Origin: RGIG1668 sp045124495
Lineage (GTDB): Bacteria > Bacillota > Clostridia > Lachnospirales > Lachnospiraceae
Direction: 5' to 3'
DNA length: 23,005 nt
Assembly (NCBI GenBank): GCA_045124495.1
Contig: JBGVLX010000125.1
Coordinates: 1 to 23,005, forward strand
The notes under the pieces are model-generated. The model did not search any database, was not told the origin of the DNA, and saw only the letters and a list, made by a program, of their open reading frames with translations. Shown here piece by piece: positions 4,047-11,795 of this stretch; the first letter of the stretch is position 1, and each line of letters starts with the position of its first letter. The position numbers were made by a program, and so were the translations under genes.

Positions 4047-5669
4047 ATGGTAAAGTATGTATTTGTAACCGGAGGCGTGGTATCCGGTTTGGGAAAAGGA
4101 ATCACAGCAGCATCATTAGGAAGGTTACTAAAAGCCAGAGGCTATCATGTAACCATGCAGAAGTTTGATCCCTATATTAATGTAGATCCTGGAACCATGA
4201 ATCCGATTCAGCATGGAGAAGTATTTGTGACGGATGACGGAACAGAGACCGATTTAGATTTGGGACATTATGAAAGATTTATTAACGAGAATCTGGATCA
4301 AAACTCCAACGTAACCACTGGTAAGATTTACTGGTCGGTATTAAATAAAGAAAGACATGGAGATTACGGTGGAGGAACGGTTCAGGTAATTCCCCATATT
4401 ACAAATGAAATCAAAGACCGTTTTTATAAAGCAAAATCAGAAGAGGAAGAAACCATTTCCATTATTGAAGTAGGAGGAACCGTAGGAGATATTGAAAGTC
4501 AGCCTTTCTTAGAAGCCATCAGGCAGTTTCAGGCAGAGGTAGGAAGGGAAAATGCGATTTTAATTCATGTATCTTTGATTCCTTATTTAAAGGCTTCCGG
4601 GGAAATGAAGACAAAGCCAACCCAGATGAGTGTAAAAGAATTACAAAGCATGGGTATCTGGCCGGATATTATTGTTTGCAGGTCGGATTATCCTTTGGAC
4701 GAGCAGATAAAAGGTAAAATTGCATTGTTCTGTAATGTGAAAAAGGAACATGTACTGCAAAACTTAGATGCATCTTCCTTATATGAAGTTCCGTTGTTAA
4801 TGGAAGAAGAAAAATTAGCCCAGGCAACCTGTGAATGTCTCCATCTTCCTTGTCCGGAGCCGGATTTGTCGAAGTGGAAGGATATGATATATGCTATTCA
4901 GAATACTACTTCAAAAGTAAAGATTGCCATTGTAGGAAAATATGTAGCACTTCATGATGCTTATTTAAGTGTGGTAGAAGCATTGAAACATGGTGGGATT
5001 GCAAATAAGGCAGAGGTTGAGATTGTCTGGGTGGACTCAGAAGAATTGAATGTTGAAAATGTAGCAACTGTGTTTGAAGGAATTCATGGAATCATTGTGC
5101 CGGGAGGCTTTGGAAGTCGTGGGACGGAAGGAAAAATACTTGCCATTCAGTACGCAAGAACGAAAAATGTCCCATTTTTAGGAATATGTCTTGGAATGCA
5201 GCTTGCGATTGTGGAATATGCTAGAAACGTAATGGGGTTTAAGGATGCGGCAAGTATTGAGTTAGACCCTGATACTACGAATCCTGTCATTGCTTTGATG
5301 CCGGATCAAAATGGGGTCTCAGACATAGGTGGAACTCTTAGATTAGGAGCCTATCCATGTATATTAAAGGAAGGTTCTTTGGCAAAACAATTATATGGTA
5401 CGCAAGAAATATCCGAGCGGCACAGACATAGATATGAAGTAAACAATGATTATAGGGAAGCCCTTACAGAAGCAGGATTAACGTTATCCGGAATTTCACC
5501 GGATGGAAAAATCATTGAAATGATAGAAATTTCGAAACATCCTTATTTCATAGCAACTCAGGCACACCCAGAATTTAAGTCAAGACCCGACCAGGCACAT
5601 CCGTTGTTTAAAGGCCTGGTAGAAGCCGCAATAAAGTATGACTTTACGAAAGAGGCAGGCTCGAGGTAA
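4047..5669 (+). CDS. pyrG: CTP synthase
   Basis: Makes CTP from UTP, ATP and glutamine, the last step of de novo CTP synthesis, in the cytoplasm. At 540 residues it has the normal length. The N-terminal synthetase domain (about 1-265) starts MVKYVFVTGGVVSGLGKG, with the P-loop-like nucleotide site, followed by KFDPYINVDPGTMNP and EVGGTVGDIESQPF motifs. The C-terminal class I glutamine amidotransferase domain has the nucleophile C381 in GICLGMQLA and the H507/E509 pair in HPEF. The ATG at 4047 is chosen because GGAGG lies 8 nt upstream; a TTG 15 nt earlier overlaps that site. It appears to be transcribed alone from 3840-3868 through a leader terminator. Confidence 0.98.
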   Translation: MVKYVFVTGGVVSGLGKGITAASLGRLLKARGYHVTMQKFDPYINVDPGTMNPIQHGEVFVTDDGTETDLDLGHYERFINENLDQNSNVTTGKIYWSVLNKERHGDYGGGTVQVIPHITNEIKDRFYKAKSEEEETISIIEVGGTVGDIESQPFLEAIRQFQAEVGRENAILIHVSLIPYLKASGEMKTKPTQMSVKELQSMGIWPDIIVCRSDYPLDEQIKGKIALFCNVKKEHVLQNLDASSLYEVPLLMEEEKLAQATCECLHLPCPEPDLSKWKDMIYAIQNTTSKVKIAIVGKYVALHDAYLSVVEALKHGGIANKAEVEIVWVDSEELNVENVATVFEGIHGIIVPGGFGSRGTEGKILAIQYARTKNVPFLGICLGMQLAIVEYARNVMGFKDAASIELDPDTTNPVIALMPDQNGVSDIGGTLRLGAYPCILKEGSLAKQLYGTQEISERHRHRYEVNNDYREALTEAGLTLSGISPDGKIIEMIEISKHPYFIATQAHPEFKSRPDQAHPLFKGLVEAAIKYDFTKEAGSR

Positions 5670-5681
5670 AATGATAAGGCA

Positions 5682-5866
5682 TGCGAAACGTATATTAAGT
5701 GATGTAAAAGAAATAAATACATAAGCAGGTGCTTGGGCGGCCGTCGGTACTTAATGAGCGGCTTGCCGCGAATTTAGAACCGCTACGAGCCGAACGCAGC
5801 GAGAGCGTGCCTGCGTTGATTTATTTCTTTTACATCACGCTTACATAGAAGTATGATAGTTTCGCA
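5682..5866. repeat. Structured GC-rich inverted-repeat element between pyrG and glnA
   Basis: A perfect 20-bp inverted repeat (5699-5718 and 5819-5838) encloses a GC-rich core of about 100 bp in an otherwise AT-rich region. An outer TGCGAAAC/GTTTCGCA pair (5682-5689, 5859-5866) adds a second set of ends. Inside, GCAGG...CCTGC extends the stem and GCGGC-TT-GCCGC forms a hairpin, so the RNA would be a multi-branched structure. No ORF is apparent. The right arm supplies the -35 of the glnA promoter. The outer GTTTCGCAATT also occurs in the element at 14482-14570, suggesting a dispersed repeat family. Function unknown. Confidence 0.75.
5829..5857 (+). promoter_or_regulatory. glnA promoter
   Basis: TTTACA (5829-5834), a 17-bp spacer and TATGAT (5852-5857). 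The -35 lies in the right arm of the inverted-repeat element. Transcription would start near 5864, about 50 nt before glnA. Confidence 0.6.
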
Positions 5867-5913
5867 ATTACCTAAAGAATAAGAAAACATGTAAAGGAGA
5901 TAATAGAAGGAAG

Positions 5914-7209
5914 ATGAAAACAAAGGAAGATATTCTTGAATTAGTGGAAGAGGAAGAAATTGAATTTATCCGCCTACAATTCACAGATATGTTTGGAAAT
6001 TTAAGAAATGTTGCAGTAACCAAAAGCCAGTTAAACAGGGTTCTTGATTGTAAGTATGTATTTGATGGTTCTGCTTTATATGGAGGATATAAGAGCGGGG
6101 AAGAATTTTACTTAGCCCCGGATTTGGATACTTTTGTAATTCTTCCATGGAGACCACAGCAAGGAAAAGTAGCAAGATTTTTATGTGACGTTTATAACGA
6201 AGATGGAACGCCTTGTGGACTTAGCCCAAGAACTATCTTAAAAAAGGTGCTTAAAGATGCAAAGGAAAAAGGATATACTTTTTACATTGACCCTGAATGT
6301 GAATTCTTTTTATTCCATACAGATGAAAATGGGCTACCTACCACCATTACCCATGAACAGGCAGGATATATGGAAGTAGGACCTTTGGATCTTGGAGAAA
6401 ATGCTAGACGTGATATTGTGTTGACTTTAGAAGAAATGGGATTTGAAGTAGAATCCTCCCATCATGAGAAGGCTCCCGCACAACATGAAATTGATTTTAA
6501 GGAATCAGAAGCATTACAAATCGCAGATTCCATTGTGACATTTAAGTCTGCAGTAAAATCCATTGCGAAACGCTTTGGCCTGCATGCGACTTTCATGCCA
6601 AAACCAAAGAATGAAGTAGCAGGCTCCGGAATGCATTTAAATATTTCTGTTTACAAAGATGGAAGAAACATTTTCAATTCAAAAGATAAGGAAATCAATG
6701 AGGAAGCAAAACATTTTATCGGAGGTGTGATGGCTCATGCCAAAGGTCTTTGCGCCATTACCAATCCTTTGATTAATTCCTATAAAAGAATCTGCACCGG
6801 AATTCATGCTCCAAAAGAGATTACCTGGTCCGAAAAACATGGAAACTCCTGTGTCAGAGTTAGAAAACGTCTGGGGGAAGATACCAAAATCGAACTTCGG
6901 TTTCCGGATTCCTCTGCCAATCCTTACCTTGCCCTTGCGGTGTGTCTTGCAGCCGGAATGGAAGGAATGGAACAAGGTTTAGAGGCAGGTGCTGCAGTAG
7001 ATGGAACAACCAAGAAGAAAGAAAAAACGAAGCTGTTACCACTTACTTTAAACGAAGCCATACATTATTTTGAGAAAGATGAAATGATGAAAAAGGTTTT
7101 GGGAACTGATTTTATGGAAATCTACGAAAATGAGAAAATCAGCGAATGGAATGAGTACATGGAACAGGTTTCAAACTGGGAAATTGAAAAATATTTGTAT
7201 CGAGTATAG
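5914..7209 (+). CDS. glnA: Glutamine synthetase, type I
   Basis: Condenses ammonia with glutamate using ATP to make glutamine, the central nitrogen-assimilation step. The protein has 431 residues, slightly shorter than the ~444 of Bacillus GlnA. An N-terminal beta-Grasp region (1-100) contains LQFTDMFGNLRNV and FDGSALYGG. The catalytic domain has the metal-binding DPECEFFLF (about 126-134), SSHHEKAPAQHEIDF, the AGSGMHLNIS active-site loop, NPLINSYKRI and ELRFPDSSANPYLALA. The ATG follows GAAGG within an extended purine-rich tract. Its promoter is at 5829-5857. An ANTAR regulator follows after 14 nt and dapL after that, with a terminator at 9122-9166, so the three probably form one operon. Confidence 0.95.
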   Translation: MKTKEDILELVEEEEIEFIRLQFTDMFGNLRNVAVTKSQLNRVLDCKYVFDGSALYGGYKSGEEFYLAPDLDTFVILPWRPQQGKVARFLCDVYNEDGTPCGLSPRTILKKVLKDAKEKGYTFYIDPECEFFLFHTDENGLPTTITHEQAGYMEVGPLDLGENARRDIVLTLEEMGFEVESSHHEKAPAQHEIDFKESEALQIADSIVTFKSAVKSIAKRFGLHATFMPKPKNEVAGSGMHLNISVYKDGRNIFNSKDKEINEEAKHFIGGVMAHAKGLCAITNPLINSYKRICTGIHAPKEITWSEKHGNSCVRVRKRLGEDTKIELRFPDSSANPYLALAVCLAAGMEGMEQGLEAGAAVDGTTKKKEKTKLLPLTLNEAIHYFEKDEMMKKVLGTDFMEIYENEKISEWNEYMEQVSNWEIEKYLYRV

Positions 7210-7223
7210 AGAGGTAGAAATAT

Positions 7224-7772
7224 ATGGGCAGTATCATTGTGGCAATGCCCAAAATTGATGATGCGAAAAAGATTAGTGCAATATTACAACGTCGTGGGCT
7301 GGAATCATCAGCGATATGTACTACCGCGGCTAGTGTGCTATCGAAAGTACATAGTCTGGATAGTGGAATTGTAATATGTGGAAGAAGTTTACCGGATATG
7401 TACTGCAACAAACTGGCGGAATATCTGCCAGAGTATTTTGAACTCTTAATCCTTACGTCCTACGAAGGGCTGCAACATTGTCCTGAAGGTGTGATGACAT
7501 TAACTATGCCATTAAAATCCATGGATTTTATTCATACCGTTGAGATGATGTTATATCAGCTGGAACGAAAGATAAAAAAACAAAAGTCAAAGCCGAAAAA
7601 AAGAAGTGCTGAGGAACAAAAAGAAATTGACCGGGCCAAGAAAATGTTAATGGAACGTAATAACATGACGGAGCAGGAAGCCTTCCGGTATATCCAAAAA
7701 TGCAGCATGGATTCCGGAACGAATATGGTAGAAACTGCACAGATGATATTGCTTTTGAATTGTGATGGATAA
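7224..7772 (+). CDS. ANTAR-domain RNA-binding antiterminator with degenerate receiver domain
   Basis: 182 residues. The C-terminal ANTAR helical domain (about 125-175) reads EIDRAKKMLMERNNMTEQEAFRYIQ, the standard RNA-binding three-helix pattern that recognises paired hexaloop hairpins and prevents termination. The N-terminal half (1-115) has receiver-like alternation but lacks the acidic pair after strand 1 (IIVAMPK). It also has Gly at about 53 where the phosphoacceptor Asp should be (GIVICGRSLPDM). It is therefore unlikely to be switched by phosphorylation. A basic linker rich in Lys (about 113-124) joins the halves. It lies 14 nt after glnA, and genes of this type next to glnA usually act in nitrogen control. 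No target hairpin pair was found in this window. Confidence 0.88.
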   Translation: MGSIIVAMPKIDDAKKISAILQRRGLESSAICTTAASVLSKVHSLDSGIVICGRSLPDMYCNKLAEYLPEYFELLILTSYEGLQHCPEGVMTLTMPLKSMDFIHTVEMMLYQLERKIKKQKSKPKKRSAEEQKEIDRAKKMLMERNNMTEQEAFRYIQKCSMDSGTNMVETAQMILLLNCDG

Positions 7773-7819
7773 ACAAGAAAGTCAAAATTACCCCAAAACA
7801 AAAGGAAGGAAAGGTGTAA

Positions 7820-9037
7820 ATGATGTACAAAATCAATGATAATTATTTAAAATTACAAGGAAACTATCTTTTTTCAACTATTGCAAAAAAGGTAAATGCG
7901 TATAAAGAAAGTAACCCAGAGGCAAATATCATCCGACTTGGCATCGGTGATGTTACCAGACCATTGGTACCATCTATTATAGAGGCTCTACATAAAGCAG
8001 TAGACGAGATGGGAACAGAAGAAGGATTCAGGGGTTATGGTCCGGAACAGGGCTATGAATTTTTAAGAGAGGCCATTGCAAAACAGGATTATCAGGCAAG
8101 AGGCTGTAACATTGATGCAGATGAAATCTTCATTTCCGACGGTTCCAAATGCGATGTGGGAAACATTCAGGAAATTTTCGCATTAAATAACAAAGTTGCC
8201 ATCTGTGACCCGGTATATCCGGTTTATGTGGATTCCAATGTTATGGCAGGAAGAACCGGAGCCTTTAATCCGGGCACCGGAGGATTCGATCGCCTGATTT
8301 ATATGCCATGCTTAAAGGACAATGGATTTATTCCGGAATTACCAAAGGAAGTACCGGATTTAATTTATCTATGTTTCCCAAACAATCCAACGGGTATGAC
8401 CATTTCAAAACATAGGTTACAGGAATGGGTGGATTATGCAAATAAGAATGGTTCTATCATTCTTTATGATGCGGCTTATGAAGCGTACATTACAGAACCA
8501 GATGTACCACATAGTATTTATGAGTGTGAAGGTGCAAGAACTTGCGCCATTGAAATGCACAGCTTTTCGAAAAATGCAGGATTCACCGGACTTAGACTAG
8601 GATATATGGTAATTCCGAAAGAACTTGTAAGCAATGGAGTGACGCTTCACAGCTTGTGGAACCGCCGTCATGGAACCAAATATAATGGTGCTCCTTACAT
8701 TGTGCAAAGAGCCGGGGAAGCGGTATATTCCGAAAGAGGAAAATCAGAATTAAAGGATCAGGTGAATTATTACTTAAACAATGCAAAAATAATCAAAGAA
8801 GGCTTAGCGGATGCAGGTTATGAGGTTTACGGCGGCGTCAATGCCCCTTATATTTGGTTGAAAGTACCAGATAACAAGACTTCCTGGGAATTTTTCGATA
8901 CCTTGTTAAATGAGGTTCAGGTTGTAGGTACCCCAGGTGTAGGCTTTGGTGCCAATGGAGAAGGATATTTCCGGCTGACTGCATTTGGAACTTATGAAAA
9001 TACCAAAGAAGCCTTAAAAAGAATTAAAAATTTATAG
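7820..9037 (+). CDS. dapL: LL-diaminopimelate aminotransferase
   Basis: PLP enzyme that converts tetrahydrodipicolinate directly to LL-diaminopimelate in lysine and peptidoglycan synthesis. 405 residues, fold-type I aminotransferase. Motifs seen are IIRLGIGDVTRPL near residue 40, YGPEQGYEFLREAIA, LCFPNNPTGM, and the PLP lysine at about 251 in SFSKNAGFTGLRLGY. These match the DapL family and not the AspC or succinylase-route enzymes. Two consecutive ATG codons at 7820 and 7823 share a GGAAGGAAAGG site, so the true start could be either. It is third in the glnA cluster, 47 nt after the ANTAR gene, and is followed by a strong terminator. Confidence 0.95.
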   Translation: MMYKINDNYLKLQGNYLFSTIAKKVNAYKESNPEANIIRLGIGDVTRPLVPSIIEALHKAVDEMGTEEGFRGYGPEQGYEFLREAIAKQDYQARGCNIDADEIFISDGSKCDVGNIQEIFALNNKVAICDPVYPVYVDSNVMAGRTGAFNPGTGGFDRLIYMPCLKDNGFIPELPKEVPDLIYLCFPNNPTGMTISKHRLQEWVDYANKNGSIILYDAAYEAYITEPDVPHSIYECEGARTCAIEMHSFSKNAGFTGLRLGYMVIPKELVSNGVTLHSLWNRRHGTKYNGAPYIVQRAGEAVYSERGKSELKDQVNYYLNNAKIIKEGLADAGYEVYGGVNAPYIWLKVPDNKTSWEFFDTLLNEVQVVGTPGVGFGANGEGYFRLTAFGTYENTKEALKRIKNL

Positions 9038-9121
9038 TACTAGAAGCAATAAGATAAAAACTGGGTGGATGTATCTGATTATGTGGCATTTGGATGTCAC
9101 GTGGATATGTTACATGGAGAA

Positions 9122-9166
9122 ATATAAAAGGGGCACTTCATTTAAAAAGTGTCTCTTTTATATTTT
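9122..9166. terminator. Terminator of the glnA-ANTAR-dapL operon
   Basis: A 17-bp stem with two G-U pairs (9122-9138 with 9147-9163) and an 8-nt loop, ending in TTTT. Both arms start and end in A/T runs, so it may also work for the convergent nuclease gene ending at 9243. The rest of 9038-9242 shows no gene. Confidence 0.85.
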
Positions 9167-9242
9167 GTCATAAATTTTATTAAATACCAGACAAATTGCG
9201 GATGGTCATAGGTGGCTGACTGTTATTGAAATTGTATGAAGT

Positions 9243-9929
9243 TTATATTGAAATTTGGTTGAGGTATTGTATGTATTCATATGGGGAGAAAACTTTTATT
9301 TCATCATAAAAATAATCTTTGTCATCTGATGTTTTTAATTTGACAAACCTTGATAATGAAGATTTAATATTTGTCAAGGTATTGGAACTGGAAGGTTTGT
9401 TGGCAAGTTCGGATAATGTATCTTCCATACTGTCAATATAATCATCAATAACTACACAAAATATTACTTTAATATGCACGTTATTAGAATAGTCCGCACA
9501 TAATGGTAATATTTTTTTATCTAAGGTCATATAACTTTCAATTGCCTTAAATTTCAAAGAATCGAGTAATTCATTTGTTTCAAGCTTTCCTTTGGAAATC
9601 AATAAATTAGCATAGTCCTTGCATGTTTTTGTTTTATCATCTGGGCAAGTTAATTTACTGTAGTCAATTGTTTCTTTTGAGATTTTTCGTTTAAATCCAC
9701 TCTTAAACTCAGTTAATAAAATTATGTTATTGGTAATTAAGAGGGCATCTGCTGAAGAAGGTGTCTTTACGTTATTATAAGCTTTTTTGGTTATTTCATC
9801 AAAATTATATAAAAATCTTTCGTCTTTTACTAACACTTTTCCTTTGGTTGATTTGGATAGAGTAGATATTGGTTCTAAATCAGTGGAAAATGTAGAAGTA
9901 ATATAACTATATAAATTTTTTTGTATCAT
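9243..9929 (-). CDS. Predicted PD-(D/E)XK nuclease-like partner of the adjacent ATPase
   Basis: 228 residues, not matched to a named family. Residues 61-76 read DALLITNNIILLTEFK, with D61, E74 and K76 spaced and placed on hydrophobic strands as in the D...ExK active site of PD-(D/E)XK nucleases. The remainder is alpha/beta with a Lys- and Asn-rich composition. The ATG at 9929 has GGAG 8 nt upstream. A GTG at 9938 would overlap the ATPase stop codon by 3 bp and is the alternative start. It is downstream in a two-gene cassette with the ATPase at 9935-11356 and is probably translationally coupled. ATPase plus nuclease pairs of this kind commonly act against phages; that role here is inference. 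Confidence 0.6.
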   Translation of the reverse strand: MIQKNLYSYITSTFSTDLEPISTLSKSTKGKVLVKDERFLYNFDEITKKAYNNVKTPSSADALLITNNIILLTEFKSGFKRKISKETIDYSKLTCPDDKTKTCKDYANLLISKGKLETNELLDSLKFKAIESYMTLDKKILPLCADYSNNVHIKVIFCVVIDDYIDSMEDTLSELANKPSSSNTLTNIKSSLSRFVKLKTSDDKDYFYDEIKVFSPYEYIQYLNQISI

Positions 9930-9934
9930 AAATA

Positions 9935-11356
9935 TCACTCCATGTTATCGTTTGTTAAATATTCATTACGCAGTAGTTTGACATCTGACAAATAAGTGAC
10001 AAAATCTTCATAAATTAAGTTTAAAGAATCATTCACACATTTATAAGATACAAAAGGGCCATTATCTATATGTTCTGTCTGATAGAAATTACATAAATTT
10101 GTTATGTCATATTTTCGCATATATGCATCTACGGCAAGCATAAAATGAGAACTGTGTGTGGTAAGAAGCACATGACAACCTATTTCTTTTACAAGGAGGG
10201 TCATAATTTCAACAAATAAATTTTGCCATTTTGGATGTAAATGTGATTCGGGTTCATCTAAAATTAATAACGTATTTTCATCGATTTCTCCACGCTCCAA
10301 AAGAATTTTTATGATGGAGAACATTTTAGAACCAGTAGCTAAATTACCAGAGTTTAATTTTATGTTGTCGTTAACATAAAAAAGCTCGTCCTCCTTAAAT
10401 ATAAACTCCCCAGGAAGAATGGAATCTATTTTATCTTTTATCAATTTATAACGTTCCTCAATAACTCCTTCTTCAAAAATTGAAATAGGACGAGAAAAAT
10501 TTAATATAAATTTAAGCTTATTGTCATGAGTGATAATTCTTGATTCATTTAAAAATGAATTGTTTGATGTTGTGTATTTATTCTTTTTTCGAAAAGCTGG
10601 TTCATCAAGAATAAAGGGATTATCAATAAAATAAACTTTTTTGTAAGGAGAATTCCAATATACAATATTGTCGGATTCGGAAATTTCATTTTGTTCAATA
10701 TTAATTATAAAACAAGCTTCATCATTATTATTAATTTCAATATATGATTTTATATTTTCGAAAGCAGCAGGCTGAATTTGTCCATTAAATTCTAGCGCCA
10801 AAGTTGTATTTATTGATTGTTTGGCATAATTGATGAGCTCAGGGTCGCTTGTAATGTAGTCTAGTGTAGTCAATAATATAGAAAGTGCTTCATTTTTATA
10901 AGTTATAAATTTTTCATAAGTATTTTCTTTTTTAAAATTTGATGGACGACGAAATTTTTCCAAAATAGTATTATATGGTTCATATGATATATCAAATCTT
11001 TCTATTTCATGTATTAGGTCTGATAAAAATAGATCAATTTTATCAGGAGAAACATCATCTCTATATTCACCAATAAAAAAAATTTTTATACATTCATTTT
11101 TAATATAATCTTTTCCGCGTTTGAGTGAAAGATGGAAAGGGAAGCATTCACAGGCTTTTTCTAATTGATCAATAGCGTAATTATATCTATCGTTGATGGA
11201 TTTCTGTTTCATATTGGATACACTATCGATTAAAGAATATATGGCTTTGCCGACAGTTGTTTTTCCAGAATTATTTTGTCCAGTAATAACTGTTAGACCG
11301 TTTATATCAATTGTAGAATCTTGTATGATACCAATATTTTTTAAACGAATTTTCAT
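9935..11356 (-). CDS. OLD/ABC-type AAA ATPase, first gene of a putative defence cassette
   Basis: 473 residues. It begins MKIRLKNIGIIQDS and has a Walker A GQNNSGKTT at 26-34, typical of SMC/OLD-like ATPases that sense DNA or phage factors. A long helical, Lys/Asn-rich middle lacks known motifs. Near 335-350 is an ABC-signature-like LATGSKMF, then a Walker B LLILDEPESHLHP at about 360-375 and an H-loop LLTTHSSHF at about 395-405. No C-terminal TOPRIM nuclease is visible, unlike full OLD proteins; the nuclease function may lie in the next gene. GGAGG sits 6 nt before the ATG. The cassette is markedly more AT-rich than dapL and pstS on either side, which suggests acquisition by transfer. Not a close match to any named system I can recall. 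Confidence 0.85.
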   Translation of the reverse strand: MKIRLKNIGIIQDSTIDINGLTVITGQNNSGKTTVGKAIYSLIDSVSNMKQKSINDRYNYAIDQLEKACECFPFHLSLKRGKDYIKNECIKIFFIGEYRDDVSPDKIDLFLSDLIHEIERFDISYEPYNTILEKFRRPSNFKKENTYEKFITYKNEALSILLTTLDYITSDPELINYAKQSINTTLALEFNGQIQPAAFENIKSYIEINNNDEACFIINIEQNEISESDNIVYWNSPYKKVYFIDNPFILDEPAFRKKNKYTTSNNSFLNESRIITHDNKLKFILNFSRPISIFEEGVIEERYKLIKDKIDSILPGEFIFKEDELFYVNDNIKLNSGNLATGSKMFSIIKILLERGEIDENTLLILDEPESHLHPKWQNLFVEIMTLLVKEIGCHVLLTTHSSHFMLAVDAYMRKYDITNLCNFYQTEHIDNGPFVSYKCVNDSLNLIYEDFVTYLSDVKLLRNEYLTNDNME

Positions 11357-11376
11357 AAAATACCTCCAAAGTAAAA

Positions 11377-11413
11377 ATTATAGTAATAACAAAAGTATTA
11401 ACAAATTTTGTTA
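11377..11413 (-). promoter_or_regulatory. Promoter with overlapping palindrome upstream of the ATPase cassette
   Basis: Minus-strand TATAAT (plus 11377-11382) with TTGTTA (plus 11399-11404) at 16 bp. The -35 is part of a perfect palindrome TAACAAA-T-TTTGTTA (11399-11413). A repressor site over the -35 would be a plausible control for a toxic or defence operon, but AT-rich palindromes also occur by chance. Confidence 0.45.
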
Positions 11414-11671
11414 AGTGTAAGCTAATTTAAAGGTTAAAAATAGTTTTTTATTGATGAAATATTCTATCAATTTAGAGTAGTTGAACCAAAGCAGGGATTA
11501 TTCCACATCTGTATTTTTGTGTTAAAAATGTTAGAAAGTTTTATCTTCATTTTAACATAAGTGAACTCTTTTTTGTATATATTTTGCAAAAAGTCTTGCA
11601 ATTTTACAAGAATACGTTTGCTGTTCGCTCAGTAGATAGATATATGAGAAATCTTACAGTTCATGGACTTT

Positions 11672-11754
11672 TTTACATACTTTTTACTGTGTAAAATTTT
11701 TTACATAGATTTTACAATTCTTTGATATTGGATTTTACATTCCTCCATTATGAT
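11672..11754 (+). promoter_or_regulatory. Pho boxes and promoter of pstS
   Basis: TTTACA-type hexamers lie at 11672-11677, 11683-11688 (TTTACT), 11700-11705, 11711-11716 and 11734-11739. Two pairs are offset by exactly 11 bp, and the last is 23 bp on. This is the TT(A/T)ACA direct-repeat pattern bound by PhoP/PhoB-type regulators in Gram-positives. A TATGAT -10 follows at 11749-11754 without a clear consensus -35, as expected for an activated promoter. The regulator is probably the one encoded at 16368. The remainder of 11414-11671 holds no gene I can support. Confidence 0.7.
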
Positions 11755-11795
11755 AACTTCATAAGAAAGAAAAAGGATAAATGGAGGAAATGATT

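Noticed and set aside
11193..11414. Plus-strand 73-codon ORF at the start of the ATPase
   Set aside because: Antisense shadow of the Walker A region of the ATPase gene; no start signals.
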